Assembly (NCBI RefSeq): GCF_009601165.1
Contig: NZ_WIRE01000001.1
Location: 3,125,189-3,189,188, forward strand
Source: Alcanivorax sediminis
GTDB taxonomy: Bacteria > Pseudomonadota > Gammaproteobacteria > Pseudomonadales > Alcanivoracaceae
Length of the DNA stretch: 64,000 bases
Direction of reading: 5' to 3'
In this document: piece after piece, positions 44,771 through 53,613 of the stretch
Layout of the letters: the number at the start of each line of letters is the position of its first letter
How positions within the stretch are numbered: position 1 is the first letter of the stretch
The notes under the pieces: generated by a model
The model's database searches: none
Seen by the model: only the letters and a program-made list of their open reading frames with translations
What the model was told of the DNA's origin: nothing
Program-made: the position numbers and the translations under genes

Positions 44771-46600
44771 ATGAGCAGCGCAGACATCATTACGTTGCCC
44801 CAGATTCTATCCCGGGTTCCCGAGCTGGTATCCAACCTTCCATCCCTGGTGAAGGGTTCTCGGATGGCCAAGATCACCGATACCAGCAAACCGCTTGGTT
44901 TGGGCGTGGCCATTGAGCATGCCACCAGCATCAACCCCAACGGTGCAGCAGTCCTGTATCAGGACACCGAACTCACTTACAAGCAGTTCAACGCCTGGGC
45001 CAACCGTATTGCTGACTATCTGGCCTCCATTGGCCTCAAGAAAGGCGACACCATCGCGGTAGACGTTGAGAACCGCCCGGAGCTGCTGGCCACAGTCGTA
45101 GGCTGTGCCAAACTTGGCATTTGCGCAGCGCTGATCAATACCTCCCAGCGAGGCAAGGTGCTGGTTCACTCCTTCAACCTGGTGCAACCCAAGGCCGCCA
45201 TCGTCGGTGCAGAACTGGTGGATGCCGTTGAAGAAATCCGCGCGGACCTGGATCTCAAGGAGAACTTTTTCTGCTTTGCAGATCAGGACACGCTTGAAAA
45301 CCCTGGCGAAGTGCCTGAGGGCTATAAAAACCTGGCCAGCGAAATCAAGGATTGCTCCAGCGAAAACCCTGCGTCAACCAAGCAGACTTTCCTGAGAGAC
45401 CCTCTGTTCTATATCTACACCTCCGGCACCACCGGTCTGCCCAAAGCCGTGGTTTTCAACCATGGACGCTGGGAAAAAGCGTACGGCGGCTTCGGCTTTT
45501 CTGCAGTAAGACTGACCAAGAATGATCGCATTTACACCACCCTGCCCTTTTACCATGCCACAGGCATGGTGATTTGCTGGGCCTCCGCCATCGCCAACGC
45601 AGGCTCGGTGGTCATTGCCCGCAAGTTCTCAGCCAGTGGTTTCTGGGAAGACATCCGCCGGTATAACTGCACCGCGTTCGGCTACGTCGGCGAACTGTGC
45701 CGTTATCTGCACGAACAACCGGCCAAGCCCAATGATCAAGACAACCAGGTCCATACCATTGTGGGTAATGGCCTGCGCCCGAGCATCTGGAAAGACTTCA
45801 AGGAACGCTTCGGGATTGAACGCGTTGTAGAGCTGTACGCCTCCTCTGAGGGTAACGTGGCATTTACCAACGTGTTCAACTTTGACAATACCGTAGGCTT
45901 CTCCCCTGTGAGCTACGCCATCGTCAAGTACGACAAGGAGCGCGAAGAACCGGTACGCGACAGCAACGGCAACATGATCAAGGTCAAGCGTGGCGAAGCC
46001 GGCCTGATGCTGGGCGAGATCACCGACAAGACCCCTTTCGACGGTTACACCGATCCTGAGAAAACCGAGAAATCCATCTTCCGTGATGTGTTCAAGAAAG
46101 GGGATGCCTGGTTCAACACTGGCGACATGATGCGCGACATTGGTTTCCGTCATGCCCAGTTTGTAGACCGTCTTGGTGACACCTTCCGATGGAAGGGCGA
46201 AAACGTTTCCACCACCGAGGTCGAGCAGATTCTGGATGGCTTCGATGGCATCCAGGAATCGGTGGTCTATGGTGTGGAAATTCCCAACACCAACGGTCGT
46301 GCCGGGATGGCTCAGGTTCGTATGACCTGCCCCCATGATGAGTTTGATTATCAGGGGCTTTGTGCTTACCTCAAGCAGGAGCTGCCCGCTTACGCCATTC
46401 CGGTTTTCCTGCGCATCAACGAGCAGGAAATGGAAACCACCGGCACCTTCAAGCATCAGAAAAACAAGCTGAAGGATCAGAAGTACGATCTGACTCAGCA
46501 GGATAATCCGGTGTATGTCCTTCTGCCCGGTGAAAGTTGCTACCAGCAGCTGGACTCACAAACGCAGCAAGGCATTGATGGCGGTGCGTACCGTTTTTAA
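44771..46600 (+). CDS. atuH: Very-long-chain acyl-CoA synthetase, AtuH-like
   Basis: 609 residues of the ANL adenylate-forming superfamily, FATP/very-long-chain subgroup. AMP/P-loop motif YIYTSGTTGLPKAVVFNH, the A5-type VELYASSEGNVAFTN (family pattern YG.TEGN), and WFNTGDMMRDIGFRHAQFVDRLGDTFRWKGENVSTTEVE. It activates citronellic or other branched/long acids with ATP and CoA. It ends the atu cluster, followed by a strong terminator. The 263-nt gap from atuF contains inverted repeats, so it may have its own control. Confidence 0.87.
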   Translation: MSSADIITLPQILSRVPELVSNLPSLVKGSRMAKITDTSKPLGLGVAIEHATSINPNGAAVLYQDTELTYKQFNAWANRIADYLASIGLKKGDTIAVDVENRPELLATVVGCAKLGICAALINTSQRGKVLVHSFNLVQPKAAIVGAELVDAVEEIRADLDLKENFFCFADQDTLENPGEVPEGYKNLASEIKDCSSENPASTKQTFLRDPLFYIYTSGTTGLPKAVVFNHGRWEKAYGGFGFSAVRLTKNDRIYTTLPFYHATGMVICWASAIANAGSVVIARKFSASGFWEDIRRYNCTAFGYVGELCRYLHEQPAKPNDQDNQVHTIVGNGLRPSIWKDFKERFGIERVVELYASSEGNVAFTNVFNFDNTVGFSPVSYAIVKYDKEREEPVRDSNGNMIKVKRGEAGLMLGEITDKTPFDGYTDPEKTEKSIFRDVFKKGDAWFNTGDMMRDIGFRHAQFVDRLGDTFRWKGENVSTTEVEQILDGFDGIQESVVYGVEIPNTNGRAGMAQVRMTCPHDEFDYQGLCAYLKQELPAYAIPVFLRINEQEMETTGTFKHQKNKLKDQKYDLTQQDNPVYVLLPGESCYQQLDSQTQQGIDGGAYRF

Positions 46601-46605
46601 AAGCC

Positions 46606-46816
46606 GCTTCACGCTTCACGCCTGACGTTAGACGTCCGGCGAGACCATCAAAAGCCGCACCTTCGAGTGCGGCTTTTTTTGTGATTCTGGGCGGGTTTGA
46701 GGGAATGCCCGATGGACATCAGGATCAGCGCTCCTCTTCCCTGCTGTGGCCTCCGTGGTAAATACCCCCTTTAATCTTTTCGCTCGTTGCTTATTGCGTA
46801 TTGCATGAAGCGTGAT
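46606..46816. repeat. Heptad inverted-array element H (GCTTCAC type) enclosing the atu terminator
   Basis: The left array 46606-46640 is GCTTCAC, GCTTCAC, GCCTGAC, GTTAGAC, GTCCGGC. The right array 46789-46816, read on the minus strand, is ATCACGC, TTCATGC, AATACGC, AATAAGC. It starts 5 nt after the atuH stop; the right arm is followed by GCAGCCGCAGAGCGGC and the porin terminator. The rest of 46681-46788 holds no gene. Confidence 0.75.
46654..46680 (+). terminator. Terminator of the atu operon
   Basis: GCCGCAC (46654-46660), loop CTTCGA, GTGCGGC (46667-46673) and TTTTTTT, 54 nt after the atuH stop. Confidence 0.93.
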
Positions 46817-46835
46817 GCAGCCGCAGAGCGGCAAC

Positions 46836-46862
46836 AAAAAAAGCCCGCCAAAAAAGGCGGGC
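46836..46862 (-). terminator. Terminator of the porin gene
   Basis: On the minus strand GCCCGCC, loop TTTTTT, GGCGGGC, then TTTTTTT, about 60 nt after the porin stop. Confidence 0.92.
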
Positions 46863-46920
46863 AGCTGTCACTTGCGTCGAGGAAACGATGGCCGGGGTAC
46901 TTGCCCCCGGCCTTATTGTT

Positions 46921-47943
46921 TTAAAACTTGTGTTCCATGCCGATACCGAAAGTGGTGTCAGACAGTGTGTCAGTGCCATCGTCACCCTCAACTTCGGAGA
47001 AGTAGGTGTAAACCTTGGAGGCTTTGGCAAGCTTGTAGTCAACACCCAGACCAACCAGTGTCAGCTCCAGGTCTTCGTTCACGTCAGCTTCGGTCATGCC
47101 GTACTGAGCCTTGAACTTGAGACGATCCACCTTGAAGGCACCACTCAGGACAACGGAGCTTTCTTCGCCGGTGTCACCGGCAGCATTCGACTCGGCTTCC
47201 TCAGCGATCTGGTACATGGCGCCAACTTCAAACACGTCAGTGCTGAACGCGCCTACCAAACGAACGATATCCAGAGCAGAACCAGACTGAGCATCGATTT
47301 CCAGAGAATCAGTATCGTTCTGGGCCATGGACAGAGAACCGAAGAAACCACCGGTTTCGATCTCGGCTGCCGCGTAAATGGTGTCGGCCAGACCGTCTTC
47401 AGGTTCACCGTCAACATCCAGATCATCCCCTTCGCCCGGACGGAAGGCCGCCTTGATCGTTACCAGCTCAGCCAGCTTGGGGGTGGTGTACTGAATGATG
47501 TTGTCAGAGCGAGTTTCACCGGTCAGGATGTGCTTGATATCACCGTCCAGATCGTTGAACTGATCAATCTTGCCCTGACCTTTCTTTACCGGCGTGTCGA
47601 AGTTACCAGCGATCAACTGACCGAAGCCGCCTTCCAGACCACCATAGATGTTACGCTGCTTGAATACAGAGTCACCATCGTCAACAGCGATTTCGTATTC
47701 AGCTTTGTACACGGCCTTCAGGTTGGCCACGTCCAGGTCGAAATCACCCTTCACGCCCAGGCGGGAAGCATTGGAATCCAGCTGCCACTGAGAATCAGCA
47801 TCATCGGTACCAGCGGCCAGATCTTCCTCAACCTGCTCCAGGGATACATTCACTTTACCGTAAACAGTCGGACCATCAGCCAGGGCCAGAGCAGGCATAG
47901 CAACGGCAGCCCCCACAGCGATCGCAAGCAAATTCTTCTTCAT
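46921..47943 (-). CDS. General outer-membrane porin
   Basis: 340 residues. The signal peptide ends ALALA; the mature protein begins DGPTVYGKVNVSLEQVEED, the standard gammaproteobacterial general porin opening, and ends GIGMEHKF with the terminal Phe needed for assembly. Trimeric 16-stranded barrel for small hydrophilic solutes. The mature protein is strongly acidic, as in marine bacteria. Monocistronic with its own terminator. Confidence 0.92.
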   Translation of the reverse strand: MKKNLLAIAVGAAVAMPALALADGPTVYGKVNVSLEQVEEDLAAGTDDADSQWQLDSNASRLGVKGDFDLDVANLKAVYKAEYEIAVDDGDSVFKQRNIYGGLEGGFGQLIAGNFDTPVKKGQGKIDQFNDLDGDIKHILTGETRSDNIIQYTTPKLAELVTIKAAFRPGEGDDLDVDGEPEDGLADTIYAAAEIETGGFFGSLSMAQNDTDSLEIDAQSGSALDIVRLVGAFSTDVFEVGAMYQIAEEAESNAAGDTGEESSVVLSGAFKVDRLKFKAQYGMTEADVNEDLELTLVGLGVDYKLAKASKVYTYFSEVEGDDGTDTLSDTTFGIGMEHKF

Positions 47944-48116
47944 TCCAATACTCCTTCAATCAGGCAATATGTAATTAAGCAGGCGCCAGCCTTGCTGACG
48001 ACCTGTTTCTAAGCATCGCTTCTGCTTGGGAGGGCAGTATGGGGAGAGGTGGTGACGGAAAAGTTGCTCTTATGTGAAGTTTTTATTTCAGCGGAACTCG
48101 CGATGGGGAGCGCGAG

Positions 48117-48899
48117 TCAATCTGCAGTTTTTTTCGCCGCTTGCCAGGCCTGCTCAAGGGCCTCCAAATCCAGAGACTTCAAGGGCTGCAGGGCGTTTTC
48201 TTCCATCTTGCGGAAGCGTCGCTCGAACTTGGCAGTGGCTTTTCGCAAGGCTTGTTCAGGGTCAATTTTCAGGTGCCGGGAGAAGTTAACCAGCGTAAAT
48301 ATGACATCGCCAAGCTCATCTTCGATGGCGTCTTTGTGACCGTTGCGCAGGGCTTCATCCAGTTCCGCCAGCTCCAGGTTCACCTGCTCTCTCACCGGCT
48401 CTGCCTCAGGCCAATCGAACCCCACCTTGGCCGCTTTCTTCTGAAGCTTTGCTGCCCGTTGCAACGCCGGCATGCCTGCCGGAACGCCATCCAGGGCACT
48501 GTCATGCTCGCGGCCTTTGGACGCTCGCTCCTGTTGCTTGATCTGTTCCCAGTTGACCTTCACCGCCTGCTCGTCCGCAGCCGGATCATCGCCGAACACA
48601 TGAGGGTGACGACGAATCATCTTGTCGCACAACACCTGCACCACTTCATTGAAATCAAATAACCCCTGCTCTCTGGCCATCTGGGAGTGGAATACCACTT
48701 GCAGCAGCAGGTCTCCCAGCTCTTCCTTCAGCTCCGGGTAATCGCGCTGGGCAATCGCCTCAGCGACTTCAAAGGCTTCCTCGATGGTATAGGGAGCGAT
48801 GGAATCAAAGTCCTGCTTGATATCCCAGGGGCAGCCGGACTCGGGGTCGCGTAATTGGGCCATGATGGAAAGGAGTTGGGTGATCGGGGAGTCAGACAT
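48117..48899 (-). CDS. mazG: Nucleoside triphosphate pyrophosphohydrolase MazG
   Basis: 260 residues with tandem MazG folds. The first has IEEAFEVAEAI and EELGDLLLQVVFHSQMA, the second LAELDEALRNGHKDAIEDELGDVIFTLVNFSR (EExxE-12-28-ExxD pattern). It hydrolyses NTPs to NMP and pyrophosphate in the cytosol and in E. coli tempers ppGpp during starvation. It follows relA on the same strand, the conserved order, but an intervening 167 nt is taken up by element I. Confidence 0.95.
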   Translation of the reverse strand: MSDSPITQLLSIMAQLRDPESGCPWDIKQDFDSIAPYTIEEAFEVAEAIAQRDYPELKEELGDLLLQVVFHSQMAREQGLFDFNEVVQVLCDKMIRRHPHVFGDDPAADEQAVKVNWEQIKQQERASKGREHDSALDGVPAGMPALQRAAKLQKKAAKVGFDWPEAEPVREQVNLELAELDEALRNGHKDAIEDELGDVIFTLVNFSRHLKIDPEQALRKATAKFERRFRKMEENALQPLKSLDLEALEQAWQAAKKTAD

Positions 48900-48902
48900 A
48901 GC

Positions 48903-49067
48903 AGTGAACAGTTAACAGTGAATAGTGAATAGTGAACAGCGGCGCGATCCCCGCTGCTCCTTCTTCATGGCTTTACGCCGCGCCCATGGCCTGAGCGCGG
49001 CCCGCGTGCTTTTAATACAGGTAACACCGGTCGCGAACTGTTAACTATTCACCGTTAACTGTTCACT
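48903..49067. repeat. Heptad inverted-array element I (AGTGAAC type)
   Basis: The left array 48903-48937 is AGTGAAC, AGTTAAC, AGTGAAT, AGTGAAT, AGTGAAC. The right array 49040-49067, read on the minus strand, is AGTGAAC, AGTTAAC, GGTGAAT, AGTTAAC. Core hairpin GCCGCGC/GCGCGGC (48977-49001). The right array overlaps the relA TAG stop. Confidence 0.88.
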
Positions 49068-51303
49068 ACTTTTTATAACGCCGAACCTCAAGCACTCCCT
49101 TGATCTGGTCCATCTTGGCGAGCACTTTGCCCAGATTGCCCAGAGAAGCGATTTCAAGGGTAAGCAGCATGGTCGCAGTGTTATCGTCCTGGTGAGACTG
49201 GGTATGTACCGCGGTGACGTTAACCTTTTCATTGGCCAGTACCGCAATCACATCCCTGAGCAGGCCCTGACGATCCCAGGCTCGCAGGAAGATATCCACC
49301 GGATAGGTAATGCGATCCGCTTCGCCCCAGGTCACTTCGATGACCCGGTTGGGATCTTCGCTTTGCATGACCAGCAGCTTTTCGCAGTCAGCGCGGTGAA
49401 CAGTAACGCCGCGACCATGGGTGATGAAGCCCATGACCTGATCGCCAGGCACCGGCTGGCAGCAGCCCGCCATATGCGTCAGCAGGTTCCCGACGCCCTG
49501 AATGGTCACATCCCCGCTCTTGGTCGCACGGGGGCGTGATGGAACGAAGTCCAGCTCCTGCTGGCTGTCATCCGGCTGCAGGGCCTGCACCTGATTGACC
49601 ACATGACCGGGACGCAGGTCACCGGCACCCAGCGCCGCCAGCACATCATCGCCACTCTTCAGATTCAGGTGTGGGGCCAGCTCATCAAGATCCACCTTGT
49701 CCAGAGCCAGTCGGGAAATTTCCTTCTCAAGAATCGCCTTGCCCTGACTGATATGGACGTCACGATCCTGTTTCTTGAACCACTGCTGAATACGGGCACG
49801 GGTGGATGAGGTCGCCACATACCCCAGCGAAGGTGTCAGCCAGTCACGGCTGGGCCCTCCTTCCTTGGCGGTCAGAATAGAAACCTGTTCGCCCGTATTC
49901 AGCGTGTAGTTAAGCGGCACGATGTGGCCGTTCACCTTGGCCCCACGGCAGCGGTGCCCCACTTCGGTATGAATGTGATACGCAAAATCCACTGGCGTGG
50001 CGCCTGCCTCCAGATCAACAACATGGCCCTCCGGGGTGAACACATAGACCCGGTCGCTGGCCATGCCATGGCGCAGTTCGTCCACCATCGCGTCCGGACT
50101 GTCTTCGCCCAGTTCTTCGTGCCATTCCAGCACCTGCCGCAGCCAGGCAATACGTTGTTCGTAATCGCTGACGCCACCCTTGCCCTTCTTGGCGCCTTCC
50201 TTGTAGCGCCAGTGGGCACACACGCCCAGCTCCGCCTCTTCATGCATATCAAAGGTTCGGATCTGCACTTCCAGCATCTTGCGTTCTGGACCCACCACCG
50301 CCGTATGAAGGCTCTGGTAGCCATTGCCTTTGGGGCTGGCAATGTAGTCGTCGAACTCCTTGGGGACGTGCTTCCAGAGTGAGTGCACGATCCCGAGCGC
50401 GGCATAACAGTCGCGCACGTCAGGTACCAGAATGCGTACCGCACGCACGTCGTAGACTTCGCCAAAGTCCAGATGCTTCTTCTGCATCTTCCGCCAGATA
50501 CTGTAGATATGCTTGGCACGGCCATGGACTTCTGCGCCCTGGATACCATTCTTGTCGAGGTAGCCTCGCAATTGGTCGAGCACATCCTGAATATATTGCT
50601 CACGATCCAGGCGCTTCTCATCCAGCAACCGGGCAATCTTCTTGTAGGCTCCTGGTTGCAGGTAGCGGAAAGAGAGATCCTCCAGCTCCCACTTCAGTTG
50701 CCCGACTCCGAGACGGTGGGCCAAAGGCGCATAGATATCGAAGATTTCCTGCGCGACCTTGCGCTGGCGCTCCGGCTCTGCCTCTTTGACGGCCCGGATA
50801 ATGACGGTTCGTTCTGCCAGCTTGACCAGCGCCACACGGACATCGTCCACCATGGCCACCAGCATCTTGCGCATATTGTCGAGTTGACCATCCTGCTGGC
50901 CAAGCACTGCCTTGCGGGTGGGATTCAGCGAGGTGCTGATGGCCGCCATGCGCAGCACGCCTTCAATAAGCCGCGCCAGCTCGGGACCAAACTCCTTCTC
51001 CACTTCGATCAGGGAAATCTGACCTTCCCGTACCGCCCGGTAAAGGATGGCCGACGGCAGCACATCAGTGTCCGCACCGAGATCCACCAGCACTTCGGCC
51101 ATTTCCAGGCCAATATCCAGGCAACCCTTGCCATAGGGCCAATGCCGCCCGGCGGCTTCCCCCGCCTGCTGACATTGCTCGGCCCGTTCACAGGCTTGCT
51201 CTAGCTGCTCCCGGTTGCGCAGGGGAGCCCGCGCTTCGAGCTGGGCCAGCCAGTCACGCCAGTGGCTGGCCACACCTTCAGGCTGTCGACGAACAGTTAC
51301 CAT
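49066..51303 (-). CDS. relA: (p)ppGpp synthetase RelA
   Basis: 745 residues from ATG 51303, with GGAGAGG just upstream; the extended frame to 51336 translates part of element J. Order: degenerate HD hydrolase region (the usual metal-binding HD is replaced around DVLPSAILYRAVREG, so a synthetase-only enzyme), synthetase domain (about 230-340, with KGNGYQSLHTAVVGP), TGS (about 395-460, VYVFTPEGHVVDL), a helical/zinc-finger part with ACCQPVPGDQVMGFITHGRGVTVHR, and a C-terminal ACT. It makes ppGpp on stalled ribosomes. Confidence 0.95.
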   Translation of the reverse strand: MVTVRRQPEGVASHWRDWLAQLEARAPLRNREQLEQACERAEQCQQAGEAAGRHWPYGKGCLDIGLEMAEVLVDLGADTDVLPSAILYRAVREGQISLIEVEKEFGPELARLIEGVLRMAAISTSLNPTRKAVLGQQDGQLDNMRKMLVAMVDDVRVALVKLAERTVIIRAVKEAEPERQRKVAQEIFDIYAPLAHRLGVGQLKWELEDLSFRYLQPGAYKKIARLLDEKRLDREQYIQDVLDQLRGYLDKNGIQGAEVHGRAKHIYSIWRKMQKKHLDFGEVYDVRAVRILVPDVRDCYAALGIVHSLWKHVPKEFDDYIASPKGNGYQSLHTAVVGPERKMLEVQIRTFDMHEEAELGVCAHWRYKEGAKKGKGGVSDYEQRIAWLRQVLEWHEELGEDSPDAMVDELRHGMASDRVYVFTPEGHVVDLEAGATPVDFAYHIHTEVGHRCRGAKVNGHIVPLNYTLNTGEQVSILTAKEGGPSRDWLTPSLGYVATSSTRARIQQWFKKQDRDVHISQGKAILEKEISRLALDKVDLDELAPHLNLKSGDDVLAALGAGDLRPGHVVNQVQALQPDDSQQELDFVPSRPRATKSGDVTIQGVGNLLTHMAGCCQPVPGDQVMGFITHGRGVTVHRADCEKLLVMQSEDPNRVIEVTWGEADRITYPVDIFLRAWDRQGLLRDVIAVLANEKVNVTAVHTQSHQDDNTATMLLTLEIASLGNLGKVLAKMDQIKGVLEVRRYKK

Positions 51304-51316
51304 TAGCCTCTCCGAG

Positions 51317-51393
51317 GCGCTGGACGCTCGACGCATGACGCCTGACGCTGAAGAACACTCCGCGTCAGGCGTCCGGCATCAGGCATCCGGCGC
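51317..51393. repeat. Heptad inverted-array element J (GACGCCT type)
   Basis: The left array 51317-51344 is GCGCTGG, ACGCTCG, ACGCATG, ACGCCTG then ACGC. The right array 51366-51393, read on the minus strand, is GCGCCGG, ATGCCTG, ATGCCGG, ACGCCTG then ACGC. The unit order is the same in both arms. It starts 3 nt after the rlmD stop and ends 14 nt before the relA start; the loop is only about 13 nt. Confidence 0.88.
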
Positions 51394-51396
51394 TTT

Positions 51397-52737
51397 TTAT
51401 TTTTTCTCAAACAGCGCGATGGATTCCACATGGGTGGTATGCGGGAACATGTCCATCACGCCCGCCGCCTTGAGACGGTATCCCAGGGCAGTGAGTTCCC
51501 CGGCATCCCGCGCCAACGTGGCCGGGTTACAGGAAACGTAAACAATCTTTTTTGCACCAAACCGGGGCATTAATTTTATCATTTCCAGTGCCCCCGTACG
51601 TGGCGGATCAATCAAGATACGATCATACGCCTTCGACGCCCATACCTGACCACTGATGTCCTGGCTGAGATCCCAGGCATGAAAGTCCAGATTATTCAGG
51701 CCGTTACGCGCTGCATTCTCGTAGCCACGCTTGACCATGGCCTGACTGACTTCGACCCCAACCACCTTCGCGGCCCGCTTTGCGGCTGGGATAGTGAAGT
51801 TACCCAGGCCACAGAACAGATCCAGTACCGTATGTTCCGGCGCTATATCCAGCAAATCCAGTGCCAACGGCACCATCTTGCGGTTGATGTCCGCATTCAC
51901 CTGTGTGAAGTCCGTGGGATGGAAAGCCAGCTCCACATCCGCAGAGGGATGACGGTAATACAGCCGCTCTTCATGCTCGGCCCCTGTCAGTGCCGGCCAG
52001 ATACGATGCACCGTGCTTTCATTGCCCGGCTGCAGGTACAGGTGCCAGCCAAGAGGTTGGCAGAAATTCAGCAACGCCTGTTGATCTTCATCAGGCAACG
52101 GGTCCAGGTGGCGGATAATCAACGCCACGATGTCGTCCCCTGCTGCCAGTTCAATCTGCGGGATCCGGGTTCGACTTTTCAGCCCGTGCATCAGGGCGCG
52201 CAGGTCATCAATGCGATGACCGACTTCAGGCACCAGCACTTCACAGGCATGCAACTGGGCAATGAAGCTGTTGCGCTTCTCACGGAAACCCACCAGCGTC
52301 TCGTCCTTGGCTTCCACATACTTGACGCCCATGCGCGCCTTGCTGCGGTAGCCGGTGACCGGGCCGGTCAGCGGCGGCAACCACTCCTTGGGAGTCAGGC
52401 CACCGAAATGCTGTAACTGCTCACGCAGTACGGATTCTTTTCTGGCGATCTGCACGTCCGGATTCATGTGCTGCAAGCTGCAACCACCACATAGCGTGCT
52501 GTGCTGGCACGGAGGAGTGACCCGATCAGGGGAGGCCTTGATAATCTCTACCGCCTTGCCCTCGTCAAACTTGCGACGCATGTAGGTGAATTTGAACATC
52601 ACCTCTTCACCGGGCAGGGCATTATCAATAAAGGTTGTCTTGCCATCGCGGCGGGCAATACCCCGGCCATCGTGACTCAGGGATTCAATGCTGGCGGGTT
52701 CCGGGTTTTCCGGAAGCAGCTTGCGTTTACGGGCCAT
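51397..52737 (-). CDS. rlmD: 23S rRNA (uracil-1939-C5) methyltransferase RlmD
   Basis: 446 residues. N-terminal TRAM domain (ESLSHDGRGIARRDGKTTFIDNALPGEEV), then the iron-sulfur ligands Cys77, Cys83 and Cys86 in CQHSTLCGGC. The methyltransferase half has LDLFCGLGNFTIPAAK for SAM and VYVSCNPATLARD with the catalytic Cys. It places m5U1939 in 23S rRNA. Gene order relA-rlmD-cysM is as in Pseudomonas. Confidence 0.95.
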   Translation of the reverse strand: MARKRKLLPENPEPASIESLSHDGRGIARRDGKTTFIDNALPGEEVMFKFTYMRRKFDEGKAVEIIKASPDRVTPPCQHSTLCGGCSLQHMNPDVQIARKESVLREQLQHFGGLTPKEWLPPLTGPVTGYRSKARMGVKYVEAKDETLVGFREKRNSFIAQLHACEVLVPEVGHRIDDLRALMHGLKSRTRIPQIELAAGDDIVALIIRHLDPLPDEDQQALLNFCQPLGWHLYLQPGNESTVHRIWPALTGAEHEERLYYRHPSADVELAFHPTDFTQVNADINRKMVPLALDLLDIAPEHTVLDLFCGLGNFTIPAAKRAAKVVGVEVSQAMVKRGYENAARNGLNNLDFHAWDLSQDISGQVWASKAYDRILIDPPRTGALEMIKLMPRFGAKKIVYVSCNPATLARDAGELTALGYRLKAAGVMDMFPHTTHVESIALFEKK

Positions 52738-52842
52738 GGAAATCTCTTGCTATCAATTGCGGCGGAGAAGGCCTGAGCCAGATCCGCCTCGCGGGGGTTG
52801 TCCTGGGTAACGTGGACCGTTCCTTTCGGAACGTCCGCATGT

Positions 52843-53613
52843 TCAGCCCTGCCAGGCATCCAGGAAAGACTGGAAATGCGGCAAGCCTTCTTCGCCCAGA
52901 TATTCCTTCAACAGGGTCAGCTCCTGCTCATAACCAGTGGGGTCCAGCTCTCCACGCATCAGCTGGAAGCGCAGGTACACCAACCAGGTGTTGAGTACAT
53001 CGGTTTCGCAGTAATCACGGATTCCCTTGATGTCGCCATCCTGGAAGGCATCAAACACCTTGGCGCCACTCATGCCCATCTTGCCGGGGAAGCCCAGCAG
53101 TGTAGCGATCTGATCCAGCGGCGCGTTGGCGCGGCCATTGTACATGGCCAGCACATCCATCAGGTCCAGATGACGCTGATGATAGCGGCTCAGGTAGTTA
53201 TTCCATTTGAAGCTGGAGTCTTCATTACCGGTATCCCAGTACCGTCGCGCCTGCACACCATGCTTGAGGGCCCGGTAATGTAGCACCGGCAGGTCGAAAC
53301 CGCCCCCATTCCAGCTCACCAGATTGGGTGTGAAGCGCTCAATACCATCGAAAAAGCGTTCGATCAGCTCTTTCTCGGAGCTGTCCTCATCCCCCAACGA
53401 CCATACCTTGATGCCCTGGGTAGAGCGCAGCACCACGGAAATGGCGACAATGCGATGCAAGTGCAAACGAAGGAATTCGGTACCGTTTTCCTGACGGCGC
53501 AGGTTCAACAGCGCGCTGGCGGTATCCTTTTCGCTCAGGCCGTCCAGATCATAGATCCTGCTACCACCCTCCAGATCGGGAATGGTTTCGATATCAAATA
53601 CCAGTACGTTCAT
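52843..53613 (-). CDS. Predicted 3'-5' exonuclease, PolB-exonuclease-like (DEDD)
   Basis: 256 residues of the DnaQ-like fold. Exo I is VLVFDIETIPD, Exo II is LVSWNGGGFDLPVL and Exo III is YCETDVLNTWLVY, giving the four acidic metal ligands of the DEDDy type. The protein is a stand-alone version of the family B polymerase proofreading domain (COG3298). Substrate and pathway unknown. It overlaps the cysM stop by 4 nt, so it is coupled to cysM. Confidence 0.88.
   Translation of the reverse strand: MNVLVFDIETIPDLEGGSRIYDLDGLSEKDTASALLNLRRQENGTEFLRLHLHRIVAISVVLRSTQGIKVWSLGDEDSSEKELIERFFDGIERFTPNLVSWNGGGFDLPVLHYRALKHGVQARRYWDTGNEDSSFKWNNYLSRYHQRHLDLMDVLAMYNGRANAPLDQIATLLGFPGKMGMSGAKVFDAFQDGDIKGIRDYCETDVLNTWLVYLRFQLMRGELDPTGYEQELTLLKEYLGEEGLPHFQSFLDAWQG

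Noticed and set aside
46888..48012. Plus-strand 374-codon frame
   Set aside because: Shadow of the porin gene, which has a signal peptide and terminal Phe on the minus strand.
51303..51336. Longer relA start at 51336
   Set aside because: The extra codons translate part of element J and lack a ribosome site, whereas GGAGAGG precedes ATG 51303.
5498..51393. Heptad arrays as CRISPR arrays
   Set aside because: Units are 7 nt with no spacers, arrays are inverted pairs, and no cas genes are present.
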